A DNA stretch of 64,000 nt from Micropterix aruncella (lineage: Eukaryota > Arthropoda > Insecta > Lepidoptera > Micropterigidae). The stretch's first letter is position 1; each line of letters begins with the position of its first letter. Shown in pieces: positions 1 through 12,276 of the stretch. Location: positions 5,841,681 to 5,905,680 of the forward strand of contig OX155973.1 of the NCBI GenBank assembly GCA_944548615.1, written 5' to 3'. The notes under the pieces were generated by a model that saw nothing but the letters and a program-made list of their open reading frames with translations, had not been told where the DNA came from and made no database searches. A program made the position numbers and the translations under genes.

Positions 1-1230
1 TGTTGGCACGAGCCACTGAGAGACTAATTACCTCGCGAATAACAGCGAGAACTTTGTCATGGCGGTAAGTGTACCGTCCTTGATCTAAGGCCACCTTGCA
101 GCCAGCTAGAATGTGTCTAGCTGTGCAAGGGGTATTGCTACAGAGGGGACAAGAACTATCCTCGGCAAAGCTCCAACGAGCGAGGTTACTGGGGTCTGGA
201 AGTGTATGCTGAAAGGCATTCAAATAAAATTTCAGCATCTCTGGCGTCCAGTCATAGAGCATTACCTTCCAGTGCATTGGAGGCGGAATGCAAAAGTCCC
301 CAATTGTTGTCCAATCATTCTGGCATTGAAGGCCAATAGCATGAGCCATACTCTTGCTGTCGTAATCTCCCCGCAAAAGAGACTTCTTCAAGTCCACGTC
401 GCTCGTGGTTGTACTGCCATACCCCAGACCAGTGCCATTCTGGCTGATTCCAGTAAGGAACTTTTTGTGGAAGTCTACGCGGGCTTGTAGATCATTTGAA
501 TCACTACGGCCACTTATTACGTGCTTCGATATTGCCGGATCTTTGGAATTGCACAGAATCGAATTTTTGGTTATTCTGGAGTTGGCGTAGAGCAGAGAGG
601 GCAGTTTAAGCGCTAGCCCAAAATTTTGTTTGGACCTGAAGAGAGTCGAGGGGTCAGCTGGTTTGGCTAAGGACAGCCAGGATTTTAAACTAGCTGTCAC
701 CAGCGCATCTAGACGGGACAGTTGGGTTTTGGTAAAATCGTAAATAAGAAAGGGCCATGACAAATGTGACGTTAGATAATTGTCATAGATCCAGGCCTTA
801 CGAGGGCCAGAAATTAGCAAGGCATCTATTTTCGCCAGGCAACTTTTGAAATGCTCTATAACATGATCGCCCGAGACGTCTTTTCCCTGATGGGTGATTT
901 TTCTGCCGAGGAATTTGAAATGATTGTTTGGGTCTATAAGGGAGATATTAGAGCCCTTATAGACCAATTTGGGGTCATAGGATGTAAATTTTGTGCCCAT
1001 GCGGGCGAGTCCAAGGCAAAAACATTTGGAGGGCTTCACTTTTATACAGCCTGACCAGTCGCAGAAAAGCTCCACTTTCTGTAATAGCAGGGAAAGCTGC
1101 TTGGGGCTTCTGGTGATGAAAGTTAGGTCGTCGGCAAAAGCGAGGCACGACGAGGTGTATTGGCCGTCTGTTTTAAAACGGTAGCCCCACTTCCTGTCAA
1201 ACTGGGTCAGGCTTTCCAGCAGTATATTAA
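1..1230 (-). mobile_element. RLE-type LINE, RT and CCHC part, runs off the left edge
   Basis: The minus strand is open for about 410 codons from about 1230 to the window edge, with no stop. The RT palm motif LAFADDLTFI is at 1115-1145. Further on come SRLDALVTASLKSWLS-type thumb residues, then CPLCSNTPCTARHILAGC and GRYTYRHDKVL near 20-165: a zinc knuckle followed by the Arg-His-Asn/Asp motif. The family resembles LINEs with a restriction-like endonuclease; other copies (63247-64000, 56052-56562) show that domain downstream. The element is 5'-truncated at about 1230, inside the RT. The intact frame suggests a young insertion. The exact clade (R2, R4 or NeSL-like) is unresolved. Confidence 0.85.
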
Positions 1231-1239
1231 AAAAGGAAA

Positions 1240-1665
1240 TAGGAAATTGGAATAGGAAATTGAAAAATCTGAAAATCGTAATAGTCACATTGGTTTCTCT
1301 GCGTATTTCTCATAAGATTAGAAGATTATTACACGAGCCTTAGAGCACATCTATTTCTTGGCTTCTAACCTTGGCTTGACCGAGAGCAAGGACTGCCGAA
1401 TATGTGGCGAAGAACCTGAAGACAGCATACGCATCGTCGGTCGCTGCCCAGGCCTCGCCGCAAAAAGTCACAGTTTACTGGGATGAGCTTTTCTCGACCA
1501 GCCATCTGCCCCACTTGAAGGTCAGTGATTTGTATGGACTGGTAAGTAGTACCGGACTACTAGCAGACCACTGACCCAACCACAAAGTGGGTGGTTACAA
1601 AAGATCGTATAGTTCCATGGGCTGGAAACAAGACCCTACTCCAATTTCTACTACTACTACTATGA
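1240..1665 (+). mobile_element. LINE 3' fragment, family shared with 9880-10270
   Basis: It encodes the LINE tail VYWDELFSTSHLPHLKVSDL ... GLLADH, with a frameshift in the CRICGEEP zinc-knuckle region, and ends in a (CTA)n tail at 1648-1662. It matches the minus-strand copy at 9880-10270 over nearly its whole length. The clade is uncertain (an R1/I-type C-terminus). Confidence 0.75.
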
Positions 1666-2229
1666 CTATTGATGTAAACATAGACGTAGAAATCTTATGG
1701 TCGGATCTCAGACTAACAGGACGTCTGTGCAAACACTACGTGACCGACGCATTTTTGTGTCTGGTAGATACATAGTTTGATAATGTCAACGCATTCGCGT
1801 TGCATAGTTTTGCATATTAAAAACATTTTACTGTTATTCCAGGCAGTAACCGTATTGCACTGTCTAAGGAGCATCGCAAATACAGAGTGTATCATAATTT
1901 TGATTCGTAATAAGTGATATTTTTTTTCAGAACTTAGTCCTACCATTGATTTTTTTTAAATATTCTCATTTATTTTAAAACAACAAGATTTACAGAAGAA
2001 TGGCTATGCTATACGGTTTTCATTACAATAAATCGTGCAGGCAAAACAAGTTAAACCCATAGCAAATGGCTCATCGCATACCTAACTGAGCAAAAACGCC
2101 AGTATCTAGGATGCTGATATTTCAATTAGGATTTTGCTTTTCCGCGAGCTGACAGGTATGACGTTTGGTTATATAAATATTGGAATAAAGTTCAAAACAT
2201 TCACATTCGCATAATACAAATACACTTAG

Positions 2230-2261
<32 letters not shown>

Positions 2262-2670
2262 AGAGAGGGAGAGTTATTCCAACATACACACATATTAGTA
2301 GAAAGAAATAATAATTAAGCCCAACACCAATCATTTCCAACATAAATACATAGTAATAAATAAATGTTATTCAATGAAAACATATTTAGCATAAATACAT
2401 ATAGATATATATATACTAATATACACATATACACAAAATGTACATATACATACACATTATATTATATAGGGTATTCGATCGCTCAATGTCGTACTACGTT
2501 TGGCAGCTAGAAATTTATTACCAAACGCAACAAGTAACCCAATTGATGACGTGATAGACACGCTTTCACGGTATCCTATCTGGAAATAAAATAATAATAT
2601 CGATTAATATAAAATAATAAGATCAATAAGAACAATATTTTTTTTAAACAGAGCCCTTATTATTTTATTA
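1666..2670. other. AT-rich stretch without recognisable gene
   Basis: No coding pattern or transposon motif is seen. It contains a (CA)n(GA)n microsatellite at 2229-2271 and AT-rich near-repeats around 2390-2470. Confidence 0.6.
2229..2271. repeat. (CA)n(GA)n microsatellite
   Basis: It is an uninterrupted run of about 14 CA units followed by about 6 GA units. Confidence 0.95.
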
Positions 2671-3243
2671 CTAGCTGACCCGGCGAACTTCGTACCGCCT
2701 AACAATCAATGAATGTCGTGTTACAGATTAGCTGAACTAAATTTATGATTTTATGAAAGTAATACAATGAATACAAAATAAATATTAATTCTAATACTTT
2801 ATTAAGATAATAACACAAAAACAAATATAAAAGTACAAAAATTAAGTATATCAATCGCGTGTCAGCAAGACATGATTGAATTAAACTATTTACATATTGT
2901 GCAGTATGGGATGCACTCGGTTTAATTCTCTTCATTGAAGCACCTTGTTATATATGACATTTTTGTTATTTTATCAGGCGCAAGAACAAATAAAGCGGAT
3001 AATTTCCGACACGTGAACATGCCACGTACAACTGACAATGAGAAAAACACGGATTTACATTTTGTATGGGAAAATGTTTTTTCTTTTATTTAAAATTTTC
3101 CACAATTTTCCAATTTTCGTTTTTTAGTTATTCTGCTGCTCGGGACGGAGACAAATACTACAAATAAAAAACCATGAAAACCTGTCAGCCGTTCTCGAGT
3201 TATAAGTGTTCGAACAAACCCGACTTTGTTTTATATATATAGA
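2671..3243 (-). mobile_element. Non-autonomous Helitron
   Basis: The minus-strand 5' end is TCTATATATATAAAACAAAG and the 3' end is GGCGGTACGAAGTTCGCC hairpin-like sequence then GGGTCAGCTAG. The insertion lies between A and T, as Helitrons do. There is no helicase; the length is 573 bp. Confidence 0.85.
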
Positions 3244-3655
3244 TTCATATACAGGTTGTTATAAGTTACTGCACTGGCATTTTTTGTGAGTGAATCAGTA
3301 CAACAAGGTAAGCAACTTTTGATTTAAAAAAAAAGAACCTAAAAAATAAAAAATGATTAAAAAAATTGAAGAAGTTTACTCTTAAATAAAGGTTTGAGAA
3401 GCGTTTGAGCACGCTGCGCCATATAACGGTAGGTAATAGGTCGTCAATAAAAAATATCAGAGACATTTTACCTACCGCTACATAGCGCAACGTGATCATA
3501 GCTTTTTATACTATTTAAAAATAAAACAGAAAAAAACTAATTTTCAAAAAATATGTATTTTTCAGTTTTATTCCAAAAAAATTATCAAATGTTGCTAAAT
3601 TCGTTGTATTGATTCACCTACAAAAAATGTTCTGGCAGTAATAACACCCTGTAAA

Positions 3656-4396
3656 TCTAAACCAATATTATAAAGAGGTAGAGTTTGTGACGTTGTAGGA
3701 AGTAATCTCTGGATCTACTAAACCGATTTTGAAAATTCTTTTACCAATAAAAAGCCACGTTATTTGTGAGTTTCATAGGCTATATATTAATTCGAAAAAT
3801 GAAAAGACTTTTTCGTGGTAGTCAGATTTGCAAAGTAACCCGAAGAAAAAAAGGTCGAACGAAAACGTTTCTAACTAACGCTGCTTTAACGATGAGAGAT
3901 ATATGAGCCGTGTTCTAGAGCAGTGTTTGATAGAGCTTGATAATGCCTTAAAAAAAGTCACCGACAGCATATGTCTAAATTTTATATTTAAGTCACAAAA
4001 AGTAGTTTTTTATATTAAAAAAATAATTTAAATCGTTAGGTCATGTTTATTGGTCATATTATGAACTATTATGAATTCATATCAAAATAAGTAAATTTAT
4101 CGTCTCAAGTGTTTAAAACAAAAGACTTTTCCCTTTTACTGCATATTAATTTCACTTTTACTGCTAAAATGGTTAAAGAGATAAGACACTCACAAATAAG
4201 ACACTCACAAGAAGACACTCACAAATAACGGTAATATAGTCAAATTGGCATGCAAATACATATGCAGTAAAAATATAACCCTTCTTTTGGCAGTCAGGAA
4301 ATAAATCATAGCACTCAGTACTAACCAAACCACACTCATAATTTCATCACAAGTAAAAAGTTTTACTGCCCAACGAATTGGGCACGGGTTAGCTGG
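3656..4396 (+). mobile_element. Non-autonomous Helitron (same family as 12277-13355)
   Basis: It starts TCTAAACCAATATTATAAAG and ends CTGG, flanked by A and T. The 3' subterminal hairpin is GCCCAACGAATTGGGC (4374-4389). It has no coding capacity. Confidence 0.87.
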
Positions 4397-4608
4397 TACA
4401 TATATATTTTTCGGAATTTACTCAGAGGCCTTTCATTTGACTCAAACATTATATATTTATGTTCATTTATTTATTTTTGGACATTTGAACATTTATACAA
4501 CTACTAACTTGATATTTGGATAGGTAATGTATTACATGACACTGGGGATGATATAACGGTTCTTACAATATCACATACTTCAAAATCGGTTAAAGCGTTT
4601 AGAAGTTA

Positions 4609-7022
4609 TAAAGTAAAGTAAAAGTAAAAGGTATTTATTTCCAATACAACCATACAATTGTGTAGGAATGACAGTAATTAATCTTAAATTAGTTACTCAA
4701 TTTAGACAAGAGATGATATACAATATATAGTTTTAAACTTACCAATTTACAAAAACATAGACTATATGATAACAGTTTACAACAAAACAATTAACGGTAA
4801 ATAATATGTATTAGATTAAATGGGTAGATACGATGCTATGTATTTTCAAAATATTTTAAGAAGTCGTTATGGGCATACATGTTGATTTTAAGCAGATAGA
4901 CTCGGATGGATCTTTTAAAAATATCGATGTTTTTAATTTCTTTTAATCTTTCGGGCAATTTATTGAAAAGTTTGAGGCCTAAGTATCGACTAGTCGCCTG
5001 GAACTTGGCAGTACGTGCTACGAACGGTTGGAGATACAGGGTTTTATTCCTGGTGTCATGCCGATGTACTTCCTCGTGGGATATGGCCGAGCTCTTATTG
5101 CAATAGAATTCGCAAAGAGCTTCTTGAGCAAAAATTGCATATACGGTCAATATCCCTAGTTTTTGGAAGTGTTCACGACATGACTGCCGTGGACCAATAC
5201 CTACTATCGCACGTATGGCTCTTTTCTGGAGAGTGAATACACTGTTGATGTGTGCTGCATTACCCCATAAAAGAATACCATAGCGCAGGTGTGACTCAAC
5301 TAGCGCGTAATAGGCCGATATTACTTCAGTTCTCTCCAAACAATTTCTGATGCGTAATAGAGCATAGCAGGCTGACGAAAGTTTTGACTTAACATGCTCT
5401 ATATGTAGATTCCATGACATCTTTGCATCCAGATGTAGTCCGAGGAATTTAACTGATTCCGCAAGTTCAACCGGGTAGTTAACTTTTATAGATGATGTCT
5501 TGCTATTAAAATTTAAAATAACAGTTTTAGACATATTTAGAGACATCTTGTTCGCATTAAACCAATCATCAAGTTCACCAAGAGATGTATTGAGATTGGC
5601 AGTGAGCGTATTTATGTTGTCAGCTTCAACTACAGCGCTAGTATCGTCTGCAAATTGGGTGACTTCACATTTAGATAGATTTGGACTCAGGTCATTTATG
5701 TAAATAATGAAAAGCAACGGTCCAAGAATTGAGCCTTGGGGTACTCCAATATTGACAGTAAGTATTTCGGAAGTTGCTACGGACTCGATTAGATCTCTGC
5801 CAATATTGGCTATTTCCACTTTTTGCATTCTGTTTTGCAGATAAGTCTTGAATAGGTTATTTGCCGTACCTCGGATGCCATAATAGTCTAATTTTGCAAG
5901 TAGAAGATCGGTTTGGACGCAATCAAAGGCTCGACTGAGGTCACAAAAAATGGCAGCCGAATACCTTTTCATATTTAGACATGTATGTATTTGATTGCAA
6001 CACTTCAACATTGCCTGTTGGGTCGATTTCTTTTTCATAAAACCAAATTGTGTGTTGCTCAAAATATTATTTTTCTTCAAAAACTCACGTATCCTGACTT
6101 CTATTATTTTTTCTAGAACCTTAGAGAATACGGTCAATAAAGATATGGGTCGATAGTTTTCGATATTATGTATATCACCTTTTTTAAAGACCGGTACTAT
6201 TTTTGCCATTTTATAGCATTCAGGAAAGACACCATTACTTAACGACATATTAAATAATATACTGAGGGGTTTAGATAAAATATCACTGGATTTCTTTAGT
6301 ATATGAACTGGAAAATTGTCTATCCCAGTGGATTTTTTATTTTTCAATGAGTTTATAAATTTGGCTATTTCCATCTCAGATGTGGGTTTCAGGAATATCG
6401 AATTATAATTTTTTTTCATTAATTTCAACTTTTCATATGCTGTTGTAATTGGGGTCTGAATTGCAGATGCCAGACTTAAAGGTTTATTGATAAAGAAGTT
6501 ATTGAATACGTTGCTCAAAACCAGAGCATTTGTTTCGAGTTTTTTATTTATTTCAATGGATAATGATGCGCTAAATCCTTTTCTCAATTTTCCGGTTTCA
6601 TCGTTTATAATGGACCATGCTGTTTTTACTTTATTTCGTGAGGAAAATATTTTTTGAGAGTAGAATTTTCTTTTAGCAGCGCGAATATCATTTCTTAACC
6701 TCGAATACATTTTATTGAAGAGTTTTCGATATAAAGGGTCATATTTGAACATTTTGTTTTTCAATGTGTTTCTCTTCAACCTACAGCGATATACAAGAAC
6801 TGGAGTAATCCATTGCTTGTTGGTAGGTTAAAGATAAACTTTTTTCCTTATTATTGGAAATGATTTCGAAAAGCAGTCATTTATCCGATTGTGAAACCAC
6901 GTATAGGCCATATTAGTGTCATCTATTGTCTGAAGATAGTCCCAGTTTAACGATTCAACCCATTTTCTAAACACGGTGTGATTACTTTTAGCAAAGTTCC
7001 TCCTTGTTTTAAATACATAGTG
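4609..7022 (-). mobile_element. CR1/Daphne-like LINE, 5'-truncated, RT nearly intact
   Basis: The 647-codon open frame at 4836-6779 contains the RT core: NYRPISLL, FCDLSRAFDCV, GVPQGSILGPLLF and QFADDTSAVV in order. A C-terminal LINE tail ends near FNKLPERLKEIKNIDIFKRS. One in-frame TAA at about 6828 separates it from a further 65 codons in the same frame (to about 7022), including ESLNWDYL. The 3' end is marked by a TAAAGTAAAG repeat near 4609-4630. Flanking sequence at 4540-4608 and 7023-7076 is continuous in another locus (21134-21250), which gives the insertion boundaries. Confidence 0.88.
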
Positions 7023-7232
7023 GACTAAAGAAACGGAAAACATACATAGATGAGCCCTGAACACATTACACTCTTTTTAACACGATTTTATTAGGTCGAC
7101 CTGTATGTAACTAACTATGTAATGGAATCTAAGGTAACTAATTTAACAATCTTCCAAGGATCGTAGCGTTATGAAAATTGGGAGCTGTATGTAGTTCTGA
7201 TGACAATACAATAATATGGTTCCGTCGAACTG

Positions 7233-7493
7233 ATCTGATGATGGAGTCGGAAGATAATAACTGGAACTTCATGATGGAACATCGTATCATAGCTGTGTTT
7301 GGACTTGTTAGAAAAGCCTTGGAAAGGACTTTGACCACGATTAGGTTTCAAGGTCTGATGATGAAGCCGGAAGATAGGCACTGGCATTCCATGATGGAAT
7401 ATCGTATCATAGCCGTGTTTGGACTTGATAGAAAGGTCTTTTAATGAACTTTGACCACGTTTAAGTTTCAAGGTCTGATGATGAAGCCGGATT
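7233..7493. repeat. 121-bp tandem repeat, about 2.2 units
   Basis: The CTGATGATGRAGYCGGAAGAT motif recurs at 7233, 7354 and 7475, with matching intervening sequence (TATCGTATCATAG, GTTTGGACTTG). Confidence 0.85.
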
Positions 7494-8269
7494 TTTTGGT
7501 TTTTACGTGCATTTATAAAAGCGTGTTTTTAGTGTTTTTTTTTATATTAATTTATTTTGTTAGGCAGTCGTGTAAAAATAAAGCAGCCTGTGTCTCAATT
7601 TCCCGATGTAATGACAGACTTTGTAATTTATTACATCAGTAGTTTTATAGCATCTTTATAGATGGTATTGCCACATCCGTTACGTAGTTACGTTTGGAAT
7701 TATAATCAAACCACATTATTTTATTTCAAACAATCACTATGCCAAGTGGGTAATCGCATTTTTAGACGCCTGCTTACGTCTTACTCAGCCTCTTAAGGAG
7801 GGGGGGGGGGGTACCATCCTAAACATCACATGGCATAATCCAAATAAAAGGTATAATTACAAATTATAAATAAGATATAAACGAAGTAACTGCGTGCAGT
7901 TTGTATCACCCGACGTTTCGGCAATGTAGCAACCGCTGCTGTCCAGTGTAGACCAGCCGCGGATCTATATAAGGGCTTTTTGGGCTGCATCCCAGGGCCC
8001 CGTCGATATAAAGGGCCCCAGCCCCATTGTAAACAATGAACAATATTGTGAATTACAAACTAAATCTAAAATAAAAAAAAAGGATTAGGTATTATACAAA
8101 CAAAATCTAAATCTAGAATCCTTTAAATTCGAAGAAAATAGACCTAGAAGTAGGTACTCAGGATGTATAAAGTTACGGACGAAAATATTCTTCTTCTCCA
8201 ATATTCTTCTTCTTCCGTTGGTTCCTATCCCGCCTTATTTAGAGTACTTTAATGGATACCGATGTGCTT
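7494..8269. other. Interval without a recognisable gene
   Basis: It holds a G run at 7800-7811 and, at 7905-7955, a CCCGACGTTTCGG segment followed by a GCAACCGCTG stretch. The latter resembles ends of Penelope-type elements but is too short to assign. Confidence 0.45.
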
Positions 8270-8274
8270 AGGAT

Positions 8275-8605
8275 GATAAAGAGATTTTGGGGGGGGGCGG
8301 TGTTGGAGAGGATAGCGTTGTTAAAGGGGGAAGGGGGTGGTTGGGGGAAAGTTGGAGGGGGGAGGGTGTTCGGGAGGGGGTAGTTGATGGGCGGTGAGAG
8401 GGTTGGTGGACGGGGGGCGGGGGGCAGGGAGAGGGCTTGTTGAGGAGGGTAAGGGGATGGGGAATAGGAATGGTGTGGGGGAGGGGGAGGGAAGTGGAGG
8501 GTAATGGACAGGGGGGAGAGGGAAGGCTCGGAGAGGAGGATTGAAGGATTTGAGAGGGGGGTGGAGGGGGTTTTGGGAGTGGGTGCTTTAGGGATATGGC
8601 GCGCG
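8275..8605. repeat. G-rich low-complexity tract
   Basis: About 330 bp are strongly G-skewed on the plus strand, with dozens of GGGG runs. The Pro-rich frame on the other strand is a composition artefact. The tract has high G-quadruplex potential. Confidence 0.85.
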
Positions 8606-8831
8606 AGGGGGTGTCTGCTTGCCTTTCCCGTCTTGGAGTGACACAACCGATTTTTTTCCTATACCGTGTGCCTAGTGATTACATTATCGGAAACAGTTTT
8701 TTGACAAAATACCAATTAGTTGATTTATTAGACAGGCCCCTAAGTAATATTAGCCCAGGGCTCCACAAACCCACGGTTCGCCCTTGGTGTAGACTGTCAA
8801 TCGTCATCCGTTGTTCTGCGGGTATTTTTTA

Positions 8832-9362
8832 TTTGTTGTGTGGGGCTTTTCTAAGGTCCTTATGAACCTTGTAACATTGCGACCATTGCTGTTCACCACC
8901 TACTATAGTTCTGCGCTAAGCCTCGTGTGATTTAAGAACCGCAACAGGCTTTTGGCGCTAGATTGTTTACCTCCTTAGGTTGGAGGAAATGTCCACCCAA
9001 GTGGGTGTATCTTTTAAGCATCAGCGGGCCACAGTCGCACATGAGGTGCAGGGGAGTTTCCTCTGCCCCTTGGCAGAAGCTGCATATTTTCGTGTCCCTG
9101 AGCTTGAGGTTGAACATGTGTTTGTTCAGGCCACAATGCCCCGTGAGCGCCCTCACCAGTATGCGTAGATTGTTCCTATTTAGCGATAAGGCCTCACGGG
9201 CCGTCTTACGGTCGTAAGCCTTAATTAGAGCTTTGGAATGATTTAACCCTAGCGTGTTGTTCCAGTGGTTGACAGATTGTTCTAAACATATTTTTGAGCA
9301 TTAGTTTTGCAAGGCTTTTTGGTACGCCACAGCAAGGTTCAGGGCCGTATAACGTTCCGTTT
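8832..9362 (-). mobile_element. I/R1-type LINE 3' fragment, copy 1
   Basis: The minus strand reads YGPEPCCGVPKS, then RALTGHCGLNKHMFNLKLRD, CSFCQGAEETPLHLMCDC and YTHLGGHFLQP. This is a C-terminal Cys-His knuckle after a LINE RNase H region. Frames are broken between segments. Homologous copies lie at 20395-20960, 48102-48563 and 50211-50520. Confidence 0.8.
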
Positions 9363-9785
9363 GGTCCCGACTTATAACTGCGCAGATTATAACAGTGGTA
9401 TGGTGGCGGGTAACGAGTATCTTGTGTTACGTTCTTGCGATCGGTGCTTAGGACATTTGAAGAAGAGGGTTCCACAAAGTAGATAGTTTGAAACCGCCGT
9501 CTCTATTGAAGTTCTTCTTATTTCAATGGATTCCCGGATCGGGCGGGGAATGTAAAATTGTTCTTTGGATAGCTCAACGGGATTTGGAAACTTTACCCAG
9601 TGGTTAGTTCCGCTATCCAATATAGTTCTCAGATCGCCGTTTTTTTTTTGCTGAATGTTTTCAATAGCTTTTATATGTTCCATTAGTCGAGTGGCTATAG
9701 GCCGTTTCGTTTGTCCAACGTAGACTAAACCATAGCTCTATTCGATTAGGTACACACCCGGGGTTTGCAGTGGTATGACATCCTA
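9363..9785 (-). mobile_element. Penelope-like element relic, GIY-YIG endonuclease end
   Basis: The minus strand reads GVYLIE, a stop, then SYGLVYVGQTKRPI, followed by HIKAIENIQ, FYIPRPIRESIEIRR and CYNLR. This order matches the GIY-YIG nuclease tail of Penelope-like retroelements, with one premature stop (about 9745) and frameshifts. It abuts the I-type LINE fragment on its left. Confidence 0.72.
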
Positions 9786-9879
9786 TACAGACCTCAGAGA
9801 TCGAGCTATATTTTCATTTGACTTCATAAATACAAGTATTATACGAATAGTTGGGTAAAGGTTTAAGATTTTAAGTAGT

Positions 9880-10290
9880 AGTATTAGTATTAGTAGTAGT
9901 ATTAAACGGAGTGAGGGGGCTTGTATCCAGCCCTTGATGTCACTTGGATCTATAAGATCTTTTGTAAGAACCCACTTTGTGGTTGGGTCAGTGGTCTGCT
10001 AGTAGTCCGGTACTACTTACCAGTCCATACAAATCACTGACCTTCAAGTGGGGCAGATGGCTGGTCGAGAAAAGCTCATCCCAGTAAACTGTGTCTTTTT
10101 GCGGCGAGGCCTGGCAGCGACCGACGATGCGTATGCTGTCTTTAGGTTCTTCGCCACATATTCGGCAGTCCTTGCTCTCGGTCAAGCCAAGGTTAGAAGC
10201 CAAGGAATAGATGTGCTCTAAGGTTCGTGTAATAATCTTCTAATCTTATGAAAAATACGCAGAGAAACCAATGTGACTTTTACGATTTTC
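9880..10290 (-). mobile_element. LINE 3' fragment (inverted partner of 1240-1665)
   Basis: It encodes SNLGLTESKDCRICGEEPKD, then VYWDELFSTSHLPHLKVSDL ... LLADH, stop. The 3' tail is a (TAC/TAA) repeat at 9883-9904. The CRICGEEP..H/C block is a LINE C-terminal zinc knuckle. Confidence 0.78.
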
Positions 10291-10688
10291 TGATTTACCA
10301 ATTTCCTATATTATTGTCAATAATTTATGAATCCTCAAAAAAAATGGGAATCTAAGCTCATTGGATTTCAGTATAGTTTTGCAAAAAATAGGAATTCCGC
10401 CCAAAAATCAACGGTGTTTTTAAATAATAACAATAAACTGTTTACTTGCGCTTAAAAATGAAAATACATTGGTTGTGTCACCCCAAGACATTCCCAGCAA
10501 GTAAACAAGCCCAATAACAACACCCCCCCCCCCCCTCCCCCGCCGCGCCAACTCAAACGCCCCCCGCGCGCCAATTTGTAGTATATTTGTAGTGTTTTCC
10601 GTTGTATTAAAATGGTATTTTTTCAAAAATTACGTTATATTTTCATAAATATGGCAGACTTTGGATATTTATCTTTAAATGTAATCAC

Positions 10689-10965
10689 TTGGTGTATTTA
10701 AGAGCCGCCTTAAAAAGTACCTCACAGATAAGGCGTTTTTCTCACTGGAGGAATATTACTCGTGCGACTAAAATCAATAGCTTTAATGCTTTTCTTTGTT
10801 ATGTATTTAATTATATCTTTGTTTTCCTTGCTTTTTTCTTTTCAATTTTATTTTTTCGCGTTTGTAACATTTCCGACTTGTTCATGTTATACTCGATTTT
10901 AAAAATCTTTGCTTATCTGTATTATTACTATTAAGCCAATAAAGTGAATATGAATATAAATAATA
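10689..10965 (+). mobile_element. LINE 3' end fragment (shared with 45700-45780)
   Basis: In one frame it reads VFKSRLKKYLTDKAFFSLEEYYS, a LINE C-terminus, followed by an AT-rich 3' UTR. The minus-strand copy at 45545-45950 matches it. Confidence 0.65.
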
Positions 10966-10973
10966 ATATTATT

Positions 10974-11490
10974 GGGTCCTTGGGGGGGGGCTAAATATTA
11001 CGCAATCACCAAGGGGGAGGGGGGTTGGAGCTGAGGCTTACGCTTGATTACGTGGGGGGGAGGGAGGGGTGACCGTCCCGATTACATAATCAACTTTGGT
11101 CACCGTATCGCATTTTTTTTGGTCTAAACCTGCACATTAAATGTGCATTTTTAAATGCATTCTTAAATATTTTTTTTCCTTTTAATACCGTCTTTACAGC
11201 CACTGCGGTCTGAAGATCGGGTTCTGTAAAATAAACCAAAGAGTTTGAGATTTTATAATTAGTTTGAATTGATGAAGTACATTTTTAAAAGCATTTTAAA
11301 ATGTTTTTTTCCACTGCCTTCAAACACTTTACAAAAGTTGGGTTCACGATTCTTTACATTTTCCGCAAATTCGGTAGATTACGTAATCTTGTGGGGGGAG
11401 GGGTCAGGCCGCTGATTACGTCTGATGACGTAAGGGAGGGGGGAGGTCAAAAATCTCAAAAACGTGATTACGTAATATATGGACGGACCC
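10974..11490 (-). mobile_element. Harbinger-like MITE (second copy of 38451-39018)
   Basis: The right end GATTACGTAATATATGGACG GACCC is followed by TTA. The left end GGGTCC lies after TTATT. Internal blocks (GGTCACCGTATCGCATTTTT, AGATTACGTAATC) match the element at 38451-39018 in the opposite orientation. It has no transposase. Confidence 0.75.
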
Positions 11491-11734
11491 TTACTATGAA
11501 TTTGCTGTTCTATAAAGGAAATTTAAAGTCAAAAATGTTGTATGAAAAATATATATTTAGTTATTAGAAATATTGACCCTTATTTCCTATGCAGATTCGT
11601 CATTTTAATGGGAGTTGCTTAATTCCTCTACTGTAAAGCTCTCGTGGACAGGAATCAATGATTGCTTTGAAGGCGTTTTTTAACAACTCTTCAAAGTTGA
11701 TTTATTCCGTTGTAAAACGTTAATTGTTTATTAA

Positions 11735-12030
11735 TGTTGATTTATTCCGTTGTAATACATAACGAAATTGATAGCCCTCATTCGGTAAAGAAACTGTCGT
11801 TGTTGGTTCCGCCACGAAGGGTTCGCTCTCCTCGTACGTTCGAAATCCCTCGTGTGAGCACTAGTTACTCCCAAAACTCTGTTATGCATCGCTTGAGGAC
11901 CACATATAATAGACGATTCGAAGATATCGACATTTTTTACCTGAATCAACCTAAATTCAGCGAAGCTGTCCTTAGCTCACTAGGCAATAGGTCAATAGTT
12001 CAATTGCAATTTAATTTAATTTAATTTAGT
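11735..12030 (+). mobile_element. LINE C-terminal fragment
   Basis: A 96-codon frame reads VPPRRVRSPRTFEIPRVSTS then YSQNSVMHRLRTTYN and DIDIFYLNQPKF, typical of the last residues of an insect LINE ORF2. It ends in a TTTAA repeat at 12008-12028. It is 5'-truncated. Confidence 0.65.
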
Positions 12031-12276
12031 GCAATGCAATTTTTGATTTACCGTATAAGAAAATAATGTAGGAAACAATTAATCGGCCAGCGAAACTCTG
12101 TATTAGAATAATTAGTAATAATTAATGAAGCGCTGTATGTTTCCCGAAAATAAATAAAATAAAAATAAAATAAAAAAAATAAATAAAATAAAAAAATGAA
12201 ATTCCAACTCAAATCCAAGTTATCCAAGTTTAAAATGGCCAGTGTGAAAAATAGCAATTACATATGTAATAACCCA

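Noticed and set aside
113..490. Plus-strand 125-codon ORF at the left edge
   Set aside because: It is a shadow of the RT/CCHC frame of the LINE on the other strand, which carries all conserved motifs.
8239..8646. Proline-rich 135-codon ORF on the minus strand
   Set aside because: It is produced by the G-rich low-complexity tract and has no domain or conserved composition beyond it.
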